From contig NW_026999405.1 of the NCBI RefSeq assembly GCF_037126465.1, forward strand, positions 806,001 through 870,000: a stretch of DNA of 64,000 bases, read 5' to 3'. Position 1 is the stretch's first letter; each line of letters starts with the position of its first letter. A program made the position numbers and the translations under genes. The notes beneath the pieces were generated by a model, which saw nothing but the letters and a program-made list of their open reading frames with translations, did not search any database and was not told the origin of the DNA. Below are positions 28,492-40,655 of the stretch, in pieces. Source of the DNA: Ornithodoros turicata. Lineage: Eukaryota; Arthropoda; Arachnida; Ixodida; Argasidae.

Positions 28492-29526
28492 TCCTTACCG
28501 GAATAAATGAATGAGTGTGCCGGACAGCGCTAGGTGGTGAGTGAAAACTCAAAATATCAAGTACAGATTTCGCGTCTGCGATGTTATGAATACCTTTATG
28601 TAGAACAAAGAAACCGACTTAATCTACGGTTGCACCACATGGACATAGACATATACGTTGAATACGTGGAAACCATCGCGCACAGGTAACGCTGAAGGGC
28701 AGAATCCGAACGTACAACGTTACGTGTATACCACGTATATAAACAGGGGAATATGCCGAGGTTATTTGTTCGATTTCAGTGTGCGTAATATAGTTTGCCC
28801 AATGCAATGTCGCGTAATTGGTCCGACCTCTATATGAAGTGAAAGAAGCGAATAATAAAGACAGGGTCCATGCAGCATTGATCAACCAAGGCCCTCGTCG
28901 CCCTACATATCACAAGGATTTGAGTGTCTTTCTTGGCAATGTAAATATATAAATCACGTGCACCCTAAATGCGAGACGACTGTGTAACCAAATCTCGAGA
29001 TCCTTGACAGCATACACGTACCCTACAGTACCCTATGTCATTGACGAAAACAACATGCAGGGATAAACTAGTTGGTGACCGGCATCCCTTTCTTGCTCCT
29101 ATTCAAAGCTTTGCTATCATCCAGGCATGACTTGGCAACAGCTGAATATAGCATCAACAAGGGTGACAGTTATACTCGCAGTGACGTAGTCAAGGCAGAG
29201 GGAAGTTTCGGGTGTTCAACCCTCCCTCCACCGTAATCTTAGATTCAGTAGTGCATTTGGGAGAGGAAAACGAGGTGGAAATTCTTCTCCCCTATGTAAA
29301 AAAAGAAAAAAGAAACAGCTGAAGGAAGCAGACGTGAACGAAACGGCAAAAAATGTGATGTCTCATTCGTGCCTATCTCCTGCCACTGATTCGCACAATT
29401 TCCATTGTTAGCTGAGGCTTGTTGAGACACACACACACACACACAAAGAACTCTCCATGCAGAACACTTGGAACAGATGGCTACATGAGGCTTTCTTTTT
29501 GCATCGGTCAGGGCATTCCTTTTATA
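28492..29526. other. Unassigned intergenic sequence
   Basis: Only a short CA run (29429-29446) was noted. No gene is recognised. Confidence 0.4.
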
Positions 29527-29528
29527 TA

Positions 29529-29945
29529 CAGGGTGTCTTTTTTTAGGCGATACAGATTTTTCATTAAAAAAAACTATAAGGGCTATATAGACGGAAAGTC
29601 GGGAAGGAAAGACGGGCCTCCGAAAATGAGCAATGAACAAAATAAAGAAAAAAATGGCGTTCCTTCACGAATTTTGTGCGGACGATCTACCGAACGGATT
29701 TTTGTTCTGAAAACGGCTACGATATCAGGTCACCGAAAGGAGCAGATGTTCTCATTGGGACAACTTCGTAGCTTTAATAATTAAAAAGTTAATTAACGGT
29801 TTTTAGGTAGTTATTCATTTGACGGTCTAGCAGCGTATGCCCAAGAACGTCCGCCGGCCCAGAGATGATAGAAATAAAAACAGTATGTCTATACCCCTTG
29901 TAGTGTTTTATGAAAAATCTGCATCATCCAAAAAAAGACACCCTG
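29529..29945. repeat. Mariner-like MITE A (CAGGGTGTCTTTTTTT ends)
   Basis: The ends CAGGGTGTCTTTTTTT and AAAAAAAGACACCCTG are inverted with TA on both sides. The interior, from about 29610 to 29780, is homologous to the right arm of the neighbouring hairpin MITE B (GTTCCTTCACGA, TTTTTGTTCTGAAAACGGCT and AGATGTTCTCATTGG). So A looks like a half-length relative of B. Confidence 0.78.
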
Positions 29946-29955
29946 TATACATATA

Positions 29956-30866
29956 CAGGGTGTCCCAGCTAAGTGCGAGCATATTTTTGAAGATATATGT
30001 GTCACTCTTTCCGAGATGAAATCAATTGCAATATAGCATATGCTCAAGAGCACTCCCTAGGAGCGCATTAGCAGACTCCTAAGGCAATGTCTTAGTTAAC
30101 TTTCAATAGTTAACTTTTATTGAAAGTTAATTAGGTTAGCTACGAAGTTGTTCCAATCAGAACATCTGATCTCTTCGGTCACCAGATACCAAGGCCGTTT
30201 ATAAAACAAAAATTCGTTCGATAGATCGTCCGCCGAAAATTCGTGAAGGAACACCGTATTTTTTTTCTTGATTTTGTTCATTGCGCATCTTCCGAGATGC
30301 GTCTTTCCTTCAGCCCCAGTGTGAGAGGGGAAAAGAGCACACTATCGCCTCTTGCGTCATGGGACAAGATTAAAAGGAAACAGAAAATGCAGCCCAAGAT
30401 AAGGGCAGTAGCGATAGAGTCACAGGATACATTTGTTCTTGTTTTGTTTCCGCAAGTTAAAGCTAATCGGCTAATCTTCGAAGCATTAGGCGGCACTGTG
30501 CTCTTTCACTCTCTCACGTTGGGGATGAAGGAAAGACGCTTCTTCGAAGATGGGCAATGAACAAAATAAAGAAAAAAATGGTGTTCCTTCACGATTTTTT
30601 TGCGGACGATGTATGGAACGGATTTTTGTTCTGAAAACGGCTGTGGTATCTGGTGACCGAAGAGATCAGATGTTCTCATTGGAACAACTTCGTAGCTTTT
30701 ATAATGGAAAAGTTAATTAGTTAATTAAGACATTGCATTAGGAGTCTGCTAAGGCACTCCTAGGATGTGCCCTTCAGCATACGCTATATTGCAATTGATT
30801 TCATCTCGGAAAAAAGTGATAGATATATTTTTAAAAAATATGGTCACATTTGGCTGGGACACCCTG
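29956..30866. repeat. Mariner-like hairpin MITE B, 911 bp, palindromic over nearly its whole length
   Basis: The ends CAGGGTGTCCCAGCTAA and TTGGCTGGGACACCCTG are inverted and flanked by TA. The two halves are reverse complements along almost the full length, for example GAGATGAAATCAATTGCAAT in the left arm at about 30015-30035 against its complement at about 30790-30810. Arms are about 450 bp. There is no transposase. It stands head-to-tail with MITE A, with only TATACATA between them. Confidence 0.85.
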
Positions 30867-30868
30867 TA

Positions 30869-31359
30869 GAATGCGACAGCAGAAAAGAAAAGCCTAACGT
30901 CCTGAGGACGTTTAATTTTATTTATCCACGTGCAAAGCGCTTAAATATATCTAGCGTGTAGAGGGTGGTAGGGTGTAAGGCGTTTAAAACTATAGCTCCA
31001 GGCTCCACGCATCCCAGTTACTTCTTGTTTGCACAGTGCTACACGGACTTCAAACGCACCGTTGGCTGCTCAACGTGCAACGCATATTCCCTTCGAGATT
31101 TCAGGAATCTTATATCCGCAACATATTATTACAAACATATCCCAATGTAGGTATTTCCAACACGTATGTGGTTGTCAGTAAAGGATTTCCCGTACTTACC
31201 GAAGTGCATCGATACATGCGCGCTGGTATTTATTTTTACGCGGTCGGTGACAATATTTATTCACAGATAGTCAAATGAAAGAGCACTTCAAATTATCCGC
31301 TCAATCGCACTATCTGTTGCTAGATATGGCTGCTGCTGCTCGCGACTTCCTTGCGCTAT
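30869..31359. other. Unassigned intergenic sequence
   Basis: No gene or repeat was recognised here. Confidence 0.4.
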
Positions 31360-31980
31360 TCGCGTGGGTATTTTCAAGTTATTTCAAGTTATCGCGTGAA
31401 AAATGTAACTAAGGTAATAACGAAGTTCTTCGGCTTGAAATGTAACTCGGAGTTACGGAGTTACTTAAAATAAAGAACGAGTCATTTCCAAGTTACTTCG
31501 GACACAAAATAGCACTACACATGTGCAGCGCGCGTGAGCAGTTTAGTTAGACCTTGAGTTACTCGCGGAAGACTGCAACACTCTTAGATCGTTCTCGTTT
31601 ATGTCCAACAGTTCGAACGCTTTGCATCTTACTCCACGTGGGCGCACAATGGTTCAGCTTCATTTCCATGGCAGCGGTTCTTACTTCCTGAATAGAATAC
31701 TGTCATTGATTGATTTATGGCATTGCTATTGGCATTGGTATTGCTTTATGGCATAAAATGCCATCAAAGAACCGGAAAGAAAGCAAGAAAATATGTGGAC
31801 GTGAGTGAAAAGCGAATTAAACGTAACTTGGAACTTACTTTAAGTTACTTATTTGACAAAGTTACCTGACAAAAGAACGAATTCTTCTGAAAGTTACCAC
31901 GGCGCAAAAGTACCGACTTAAGTTATAAGTTACCGAAAAAAGGAACTTAGTTACAGTAACGAGTTACCTCGAACTCTGCA
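31360..31980. repeat. GTTAC-rich dispersed repeat, copy 2
   Basis: 31618-31980 matches 1-355 in the same orientation. The preceding 31360-31560 is also made of AGTTAC / GTAACT words, so this copy is longer and shows the 5' part missing from the window start. Confidence 0.78.
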
Positions 31981-32417
31981 AAATGGTGCGTTCACCGCTC
32001 GCATAGGAAATGCTAGTTTCGTTTCTCGACGATATTCGTGGATGATTTTGGTGATATATATGGTGATCGTGGTAGATATAGTAATAGCCACCGACTACAC
32101 CGTAAACTGGAAGCATTATTATCATTACTCATTAGCGAGCAGCGGTTACTCCCCACCCCACCCTCACCCGAAAACGTACCTCATTGGTGTAGTGCAGTTG
32201 GGGTAGAGAAAACAACGTTAAAAACTTCTCCCCCGTGCGAACATATTATCCTATATTTTCTTAGCTACACTATTCCTATCACGCATATATCTGTCTAGTT
32301 CCACGCAGATGCTAAAAGGGGGACTAAAGGGTAAAATTTCTGCTTGAGGAATGAAAGATCTTGTTACCTTTACAGCAACACAAAAGGAACGGGGTTCCTG
32401 CACTGCGTCGTTCGCGG
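31981..32417. other. Unassigned sequence
   Basis: No gene is recognised. 32187-32236 shares TTGGGGTAGAGAAAACAACG followed by a TTCTCCCCC block with 29259-29294, suggesting another dispersed repeat. Confidence 0.35.
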
Positions 32418-32511
32418 TTTATGAGCGAAAGACACCCGGTCTGTCTCCTCGTCAAGAAGGCCGACAATGCGGAGAGGCCTCGGACCGGTCTCCTCAAACG
32501 ATACCCCGCCA

Positions 32512-33026
32512 TGATTGGAGAAACCATTTGCGGAAACCAATAATAGAGCTCTTCGGATTGTCGCCCTTTTTGAGACGGAGAGGGTGGGTGAAAGCTTAAA
32601 TTGCGGTTTCTTCAGCTCATAAATCGCGGTCTCCATTGCCCCCTCCACCCGGCCCACTTTGAAAGACTGCCAGGAGCTGAGGCGGTAGTTGAGGTTGTGA
32701 CCAGCAGTGTTGCCAGACTGTGCACACTTGACTAGATATTAAATTTTACGATATTTCCGCATCATATTGGCAATATGGTAATATCGTAAAATTTAATATC
32801 TAGTCAAGTGTGCACAGTCTGGCAACACTGCTGGTCGCCACCTCAACTACCGCCTCAGCTCCTGACAGTCTTTCAAAGTGGGCCGGGTCGAGGGGGGAAT
32901 GGAGACCGCGATTTATGAGCGGAAGAAACTGCAATTTAAGCTTTCACCCACCCTCTCCTTCTCAAAAAGGGCGACAATCCGAAGAGCTCTGTTATTGGTT
33001 TCCGCAAATGGTTGAGAACCGATTGT
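32512..33026. repeat. 515-bp near-perfect palindrome with arms of about 240 bp
   Basis: The left arm (about 32512-32755) and right arm (about 32780-33026) are reverse complements, including 55 bp with no mismatch next to the 24-nt loop (32701-32755 against 32780-32834). A third, weaker copy of the outer arm (TTTATGAGCGAAAGA and GGCCGACAATGCGGAGAG) lies at about 32418-32490. There is no coding potential. Confidence 0.9.
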
Positions 33027-33780
33027 AATGGCGAAAACACTCTGACGACACGAGATTTACGCCTAGCCGTGACACGCACTGTTTAAGTGTCACTTTCAAC
33101 GAGTGACACCTGCGCTTTGTGACATTCGTGCGCTGTCACACGACATCTTCTAGTGACACTTCGCAGAAAGTGCACTAACGATTTAGTGAGCTCCCCAAAC
33201 TCACTTCACTTCACTTTGCCGAATCGACTGGGACGCCTCGACAACAGGTTTTGAGGTGCGGTAAAAATATCGAGGAAAAGGCTGTGACAGGCACAATTTT
33301 CAAACAAGTTTTTTTTTTTTTTTTCATCGGCGTACTTATTTTACTTAAGTACATTGTAACATTGTACTGAAAGGAAATGTAATTACACTCGTTAACAGCC
33401 TACGAAAGAAATGCCTACGGAACGGGAGCGTTGGATGAACGCGTACAAGGATAGATGACGAAGGAATGCTGGGCGAAAGATGTGGAAGGCTGCCCACAAA
33501 AAAAAAAATTATAATAAAAAAGAATAATAATAAAAATAAGAATAAAAGAAAAAGCACGAGGCCACTGCTTTCATTACAGTGCCAGTCGCCTCCGGAAATG
33601 ACTGTCTGACCTTGTTCGACGGTTTATTTCGCTAATTTTCCCTCCGGAAAAGTGCGTAGATATTACATAGTGCATCACGGAAAGCCCCTGCGGCAAAATA
33701 TCATTGTGACATACATCTGTACGCCAATCACACGGCAGCGCACCGTTGACTGGCCACGCAGATGACTGTTGCATGATGGG
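33027..33780. other. Unassigned sequence with GTGACAC words
   Basis: 33070-33175 contains repeated GTGACAC / GTGTCAC words. An AT-rich AATAATAAAA stretch occurs at 33500-33555. No gene is recognised. Confidence 0.35.
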
Positions 33781-33852
33781 AGTTGATGTTCTGAGGCTGG
33801 AAAGCATTGGAAAGGACAAATAGGTACAAAGCCTCAAGTGCCTAAGCGACTG
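33781..33852. repeat. Dispersed repeat copy (GATGTTCTGAGGCTGGAA type), copy 2
   Basis: It shares GTTGATGTTCTGAGGCTGGAA and AAGCCTCAA.TGCCTAA with 11018-11090. Confidence 0.55.
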
Positions 33853-33999
33853 CATTGAAAGCGTACCTATACGTTTCCTTGAAGAAACTCATCGGATTGA
33901 TATTTTGTGAGACTTTCTGGTCCTACGTTTGTAACAAGTGTTCCCATTAGTTCGGGATCTCTGTCTTCCGGCCCCCAACTACTGGCTTTTCTCCTTCAT

Positions 34000-34215
34000 T
34001 TCATTTTTTTTTCGACTAACTGCGGCTAAGTGATCTGGGGTAGCCAGTGTGACTTTATCGTGACTTCAATCCCCATATTTTCTTTTTCTATCACATCACT
34101 CAAAAGGGTTTGCCAGATGTAGGACTCGAACCCACATCTTAGCTCATCCGCTCTGAGCCTCGCTCAGCGCGGGCAGGACTCCCTTTTCGGCGGTCGCCTG
34201 TGCTGTACCTGGAAC
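34000..34215 (-). repeat. Second tRNA-derived SINE type
   Basis: On the minus strand a B box GGGTTCGAGTCC (complement 34122-34133) lies downstream of a weak A-box-like GATGAGC region. It is followed by a body that ends in a poly(A) tail (the poly(T) run at about 34004-34013). The sequence differs from the Ruka-like copies. No cloverleaf can be closed, so it is not a tRNA gene. Confidence 0.5.
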
Positions 34216-35073
34216 AGCTTCCTTCTGACATATACAGGTCACGTGACTGCAGAGCGCTTCGCCGACACCACCTAGATAGGGAAAGCCTGCTTTGAAAAAC
34301 TGATTTTCTGGAAAACGCGTTGCACTTTTTGTCTAAATATTCGGGTCTGCAGGTTCCAAGCAGGCTGCTATCATTTGCGGGTTCTCGAATTCGCAGAACG
34401 GCGAATTGCAGTAGCAGGCATATTCTGACTCTTAATGGTCAACGTAGTGAAGAAGGGAGAGGAGGCAATGTGCAGGCCTTATGTATCTAGGTGGCGTTGG
34501 CTTCGCCGGCCAGCCTGCTGCTCGCGTCACGTGGTGTGTCGGAGAGTTTCCCTTTTTCTTTTTTCTATATTCCAGGAAAGTTCCGTCGCCCACTTGCAGT
34601 GCATGATTGAGTGAGGGCGTGTACCAGAGCACTTGCACAACTTGGGTTCATCAAAAACTGCCAAGATACAGAAATGGGAACTCGTGCATATTGATTTCTG
34701 AGCTCGTGCATATTTAACTGTAGAAAGAGGGAAATTTTCCTCGAGTTTGAGGGACACACATGACGATGAGGACGACACTAGGCTCACCCTTACCTTTTTA
34801 TACAGTACAACGGCTCGCTTGCACCATTCTGATTTGTTCACCAATTTTTAACTGGTATAATGTGGTAACCGTTCGTTCAGTTTATGAAGAAGCGCTGATT
34901 TTCTGTCTTTACCGGTCGCTATGCTAGCGCATTATAACTGCACATTACGACATTGTATTTTACCCAACACTCTCAGCACGGTGCATTGCAGAAAGTTGGA
35001 GTAGTACGTCTTTATTGCAGCTATATTGCAACAGCGCCAACATATGTCCAAAGATGAAATAACGAAATACAAC
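34216..35073. other. Unassigned intergenic sequence
   Basis: No gene or repeat was recognised here. Confidence 0.4.
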
Positions 35074-36156
<1,083 letters not shown>

Positions 36157-36290
36157 TACGAAGGGAGTTTCCTCAGGACAGGAGCCGCCGATATTTCGAA
36201 CAGAGACTGTCCTTCTTCTGGGCTTCCTATATAGAAGAAGAACAGTCTCTGTTCGAAATATCGGAGTCTCCTGTCCTGAGGCAACTCTTC
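36157..36290. repeat. Hairpin element, GTTGCCTCAGGACAG family, copy 2
   Basis: Arms of about 60 bp (36157-36218 and 36231-36290) contain CCTCAGGACAGGAGCC, CGATATTTCGAACAGAG and ACTGTCCTTCTTCT with their complements. The flank CTACCGGTTCGCTGG (36300-36314) is shared, inverted, with the flank of the copy at 60241-60325. Confidence 0.82.
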
Positions 36291-36383
36291 TCCTACTTCT
36301 CTACCGGTTCGCTGGGTTTCTACCCATCTAAGTATCAAACTATGTCCCCTTCGTGGATGTTCGAGGCTATCAGAAAAGTACTG

Positions 36384-36927
36384 TACCCTCTAAGAAAACA
36401 AGGAGTACTTTTACTTTTTTGGGGGAGTAAATGCATTGCCACAAAAAATAGTCCCTTTCGGGAGTAAATGAATGTCACAGAGTGGAGACTGCATTTCACG
36501 CGCTGTTGTAAGATTCCCAGGTACATAATTCGTGTGCATACATGAAAATACTTTGAAGCAATCCGTCAACCGTTATATATCGAGTGATGCAAGATTTTTC
36601 GGCATATATAGGTCTTGCAACATTTTACTCATGACTCATGACATATATAGGGCACAATTTGCGAAGAAAAAAGCGCTGTTTCCTACTCTGTGTGGCTGTA
36701 AAATTGCTACGTTCGCTGGGTTATACAGCCTTATGCCATCAAATTGACCACGGGTGCATATTTACGTAGACTGTTGCATTCAGGAGACCATTCGCGAAGT
36801 TCAGTGACAATTTGCAGTCCTAGGGAGTAAATGTCAGGTTAGGGGACTAAAATGGGGAGTAATTGCAGACTAGGGGAGTAGAAGCTGCAATTACTCCCCG
36901 TTTTATTCCTTTTTTTCCTAGAGTGTA
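36384..36927. repeat. Foldback MITE with TACACTCTAGGAAAAA ends
   Basis: The left end TACCCTCTAAGAAAACAAGG and the right end CCTTTTTTTCCTAGAGTGTA are inverted. GGGAGTAA words lie inside both ends (36421-36470 and 36811-36890). The middle is unique-looking. No transposase was found. Confidence 0.68.
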
Positions 36928-37679
36928 GTAAGTTTTGATGTCTTCCTCATGTTAGCTGGGATATAAGATAAAACAATGGCAACACATATACTGAAAATGA
37001 TGCTGGGAAACTTGAGCAGTGCAAACGTTATTTTCCTTTTCTGCCCAATCCAACTGTATTGTTACCCCAAGGAGTCTGTCAAGATGTAATAGAGGGTGGT
37101 GCGTGTTGCCTGCTGGGCAAAATCGTTCCCACCAAGACACGACAGAGTTCCTGAATCTCTGTTTGATTTGGACAACATCCATAATATTGAGCTTCCAAAC
37201 GTATAGTCTACCTCGAAAACGGACAGAGCTGTGTAGATACATCTAAGATAATGCGTATCAAACTCATAAAAATTCAAAATGATTTTGATTGATGCTTTGA
37301 AGAATAGCTGAATTACCACTCGTGTACAGCAATTCAGCTCGCCAAGGTCTGCGTCACCTTTGGGACTGTCATCAACATGCCTCTCCACCCTGCTTTGATT
37401 ACCGAACCCCTTATCATATCCATCATCATCTCTCATCACGTACAAGTGGCACTGGGGCAGCGCCCAGCCTCCTGGCCAGCATCAGCCCAATCTCATCATC
37501 GTATCTCTATTTGTGTGTGTGTGTGTGCAGTTCGCATTAGTGGTTTTGCTCAAATGCAGCTGATCTAGCATATGCGCATCCCTCCGAGGACAGGAGATCG
37601 TACACTGTGGTAGTGGTACTGGTGGAAGAACTTGCCGTTGTCGGCCTCACATATCTGGGCAACTTCACGACTGACGCCC
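36928..37679. other. Unassigned sequence
   Basis: A short GT run is present at 37513-37528. No gene is recognised. Confidence 0.4.
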
Positions 37680-37828
37680 GGGGGGAATGTGCGTCCTGGG
37701 CCGACTTCTAACTGTGCCGACATATATGTATGAAAGCCTCTGAGGAAAACCCAGGGAAAACCTCAGACAGCACAGCCGGCACCAAGATTCGAACCCGGGT
37801 ACCTCCTTCCCAGTCTCGACGTGACATT
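37680..37828 (-). repeat. tRNA-derived SINE (Ruka-like), copy 3, 5'-truncated
   Basis: It has the B box complement GATTCGAACCCG (37791-37802) and the body blocks AAAACCCAGGGAAAACCTC and GTGCGTCCTGGGCCGACTTC. The A-box end is missing and the MITE at 37832 begins there. Confidence 0.75.
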
Positions 37829-37831
37829 AAG

Positions 37832-38081
37832 TAATCTAAAAACAGAACTTCACCGCATAGCACGCTGTGCGCCAATCATAGCCGCGAATGATAGGGTTGC
37901 CCCTTTTGATTCGAGGAGAGAGTGAGGCGTACGCCTTTTTGTGGCAATTATCATCTATCTAAATTGCCACAAAAAGGCGAACGCCCGTCTCTCTCCTCAA
38001 ATCAGAAGCAATAACTGTATCATTCATGGCAACGGTTGGCTCACAGGGTGCTATGCGGTGAAGCTTTGTTTTTAGAGTGTA
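37832..38081. repeat. Foldback MITE with TACACTCTAAAAACAAA ends
   Basis: Arms of about 120 bp are inverted: CTAAAAACAGAACTTCACCG and ATAGCACGCTGTG against their complements at 38030-38081. The centre has GCCTTTTTGTGGCAATT...AATTGCCACAAAAAGGC around 37935-37975. It is adjacent to the SINE fragment. Confidence 0.8.
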
Positions 38082-38737
38082 GGATCGGTGTTCGCAGCCA
38101 GCACCGGGAGTGGAGATGGCACTGAAGAATATGAGTACTGCTCGAAGAGAAGTTGTCGTCTTCAGAAGCTGAAACACTGTCTTGCCTTCCCACAGCCGTG
38201 TGAACTGCAGTTCGTCCGATTTCCTTCTTAAAAAATACGAGTCATGCTCGCTGCGGCGGCGTGCTGCTGTATAAATGCCGCGCTTGCCCCTCACTTTTGG
38301 GATTTCCCGTCTTCCTGCGACAAGGAACGCACGAACACACGGTGAACTTCTGCTAGGATCCTAACCTTGAGGAATGTCCTTTCCCAAACATAACAAAACC
38401 TCCCGGGGTGTTCCTATGGATATCCTTTCACGGAAATTCGGATCTCCCTGGAAGACAGACATTCTTCCGACGGACGTCCCCCACACCTCCGAGTGGCCAC
38501 GGTTCGAACTTCCCACAAATATCCGTCGTTTGTCCTCATAGGATGTTACATGTAGGAGATATCTGGACATTGCACGGGCTTACTTATTTACATGCACACG
38601 TTGTGTGGATATACAAACATCCGTAGAGGAGAAAGATATTGATCCTCAGTTTTCGTAGAAATGAGCATTTTTCTGCCTGCCATTTTGTTTTAATCCCCGC
38701 CTCCGCACCTTTTAATTTCTGTTGCTCCTGTTTGTTT

Positions 38738-39067
38738 CTAGTAAATGCCATGAGGAAGAATGAACGCAGCATTTTTATAAGAAAAAAATATATATGAAAG
38801 CTCCGAGAAGACCACCCATTCCCAGAAGCTCACTTCGAAAGGCAGTGCCATTTTCTTCCAAAGAGAAAACAGATACCATATACTGTTTGTCTCGCGAGCA
38901 TCCCCATGTTCCAGATACCTTCCCGCCTGTGAATCAAAGCGATGGATGAGTTGTTTAAGCTTAATTCGATTACGCACGCGTACAACAACGAATTGAGAAA
39001 TTGATCGGTGTATTAACTCGCTATCAAGACAACGTCTGTGTTTCTTACTGGTTCTGGTTAGAGACAT
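38738..39067 (-). other. Open frame in left arm of the inverted-repeat element
   Basis: 109 codons. It contains LIHRSISQFVVVRVRNRIKL and LKQLIHRFDSQAG and is related to the frame at 39924-40211. Several differences between the two are silent (AAG/AAA, CAA/CAG, GAT/GAC), hinting at past coding function. No known domain is recognised. It may be a mobile-element exon. Confidence 0.3.
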
Positions 39068-39162
39068 TCAACTGGTACTTCGAAAGTCATACTTCGCAGT
39101 GCTACATCGCCCCCAGTTTCTCTCTCTCCCGCAATAAATGATCCGTGTAACATCCAGACCAG

Positions 39163-39358
39163 TGTTGCGGATTTGGCGGCTCAAATCGTATTTAAATCAA
39201 ATCCACATTTTTTCTGAAGGTAGCAAATCAAATCCAAATCAAGTCCGGATTTAATTTTGACACTTTAAATCAAATCCTTTCAAATCTGGATTTGTTTTTC
39301 CGGACCTAAATCAAATCCGCTTTTAAATCGGGATTTATCGAATCTTTTGACAAATCCG
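39163..39358. repeat. Degenerate AAATCAAATCC word array
   Basis: The words AAATCAAATCC and AAATCCGGATTTG recur irregularly on both strands over about 200 bp. It is either a decayed microsatellite or the interior of a foldback. Confidence 0.65.
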
Positions 39359-39923
39359 GGAGCCAAAATTCGTGCAGTAGCGTTACTAGACCTATAACCG
39401 TGTCTACAAATTACTAATACTGCACGCATTCACTAACAGCACTTAAATAACAGCGTGGCGTGGCACAAAGAGCAATAAATTTCGTCTGATTGACAAGGAT
39501 ATAAAGGGCCAACCTATCAATCCTCTGGCCGAAATTTTATTCCTATTTTAGGACAAATTTTTGAGTTTAGAAAGACATTTTCGGTTACGCCTGCTCGGCC
39601 TGCTCTAAACTATCAGTCACAACGTATCAGCCTGTGTCAGGGGCGGATCCAGACGCTCGGTTTGGGGAGGAGGGCAATTTCTTTGTCCGAGCGCGTAGTG
39701 GAGGAGGGGGAGAGGGACATTTACTGTATAAACCCAGGCAGAACACCATCTCCTACGGCCGTCCGAAATAGATCCCAATGTCCATATCCGAAAACTGACC
39801 TCCGTGGGACTGTCCTCGGATATTTATGGAGGTATATCCGTAGCCGTATATCCGCAGGAGGTCTTGTTGTGGCTATTTCACGGATTGACCGAATCAGCTC
39901 CATGATGGGATGCTGTACGGATC

Positions 39924-40211
39924 ATGTATTTGAAGAGAGAGAGAAATGCGGGACGATGTAGCACTGCAGAAATTCGACTTTCCATGAACCAACTCACTTT
40001 CTCAAACAACATCAGTAAGAAACAGGGACATTACCTCTACTCCGACTTAATACGCCAAACAATTTCTCATTACGCCTTTGTTTGTGCACGCAATCGAATT
40101 AAACTTAAGCAGCTCACCCTTCATTTCGACTCACAGGCGAACAAAGCTCTCGAATATGTAGAAACTCGCGAGAACACCCATGTACAGTGTCTGTTCCCTG
40201 TTTGGAAGTGA
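39924..40211 (+). other. Open frame in right arm of the inverted-repeat element
   Basis: 95 codons, starting from a non-ATG codon; an internal ATG gives MNQLTFSNNISKKQGHYLY, then LIRQTISHYAFVCARNRIKL. It is homologous to the minus-strand frame at 38738-39067. The function is unknown. Confidence 0.3.
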
Positions 40212-40655
40212 ATGTAGCCTCATTTGCAAAGCATTTCAGCTGAGTGGCCCAATCTCCTTGTTACTGTTTTTCCTTCTTTTCTTCTTTCTTTCTTTTTTTT
40301 TGAAACGTCGCGCTGATTTTTCCTCGTGGGAAGTAAAGCGGAGCAACAGAAAGTGAAACGACCGGCGACGGTGGTAGTTGTTAAAAAAATGGCGCAAAAT
40401 CCGCTTTATATTTTACTACAAAGCGTATACTGACTTCTGAAAATTAAAAAAAACAGTAACACGCGCTCGGAGATACACGCTACATCCCAGAGAACTCCGA
40501 TTTATGTCCGTATCTCCTGGTTATATCCGCAAAGTGGACGTTCGTAGGAAGTTCGAAGCCCAGCCAAGTGTAGTATATCCGCTGGAGGAATTTCATTATT
40601 CTGCGGATATCCGTATCTCCGTGAAAGTATATCCGATGGACATCCGTAGGACATA

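Larger units (their letters stand above)
38391..40655. repeat. Old 2.3-kb inverted-repeat element with matching open frames in both arms
   Basis: The outer blocks 38391-38560 and 40490-40655 are diverged reverse complements rich in ATATCCG words. The inner blocks 38840-39067 and 39985-40211 are also reverse complements, and each encodes a related peptide outward-in: minus strand RVRNRIKLKQLIHRFDSQAG, plus strand CARNRIKLKQLTLHFDSQAN. The family is unknown. The middle contains the AAATCAAATCC array and further ATATCCG words (39776-39862). Confidence 0.55.
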
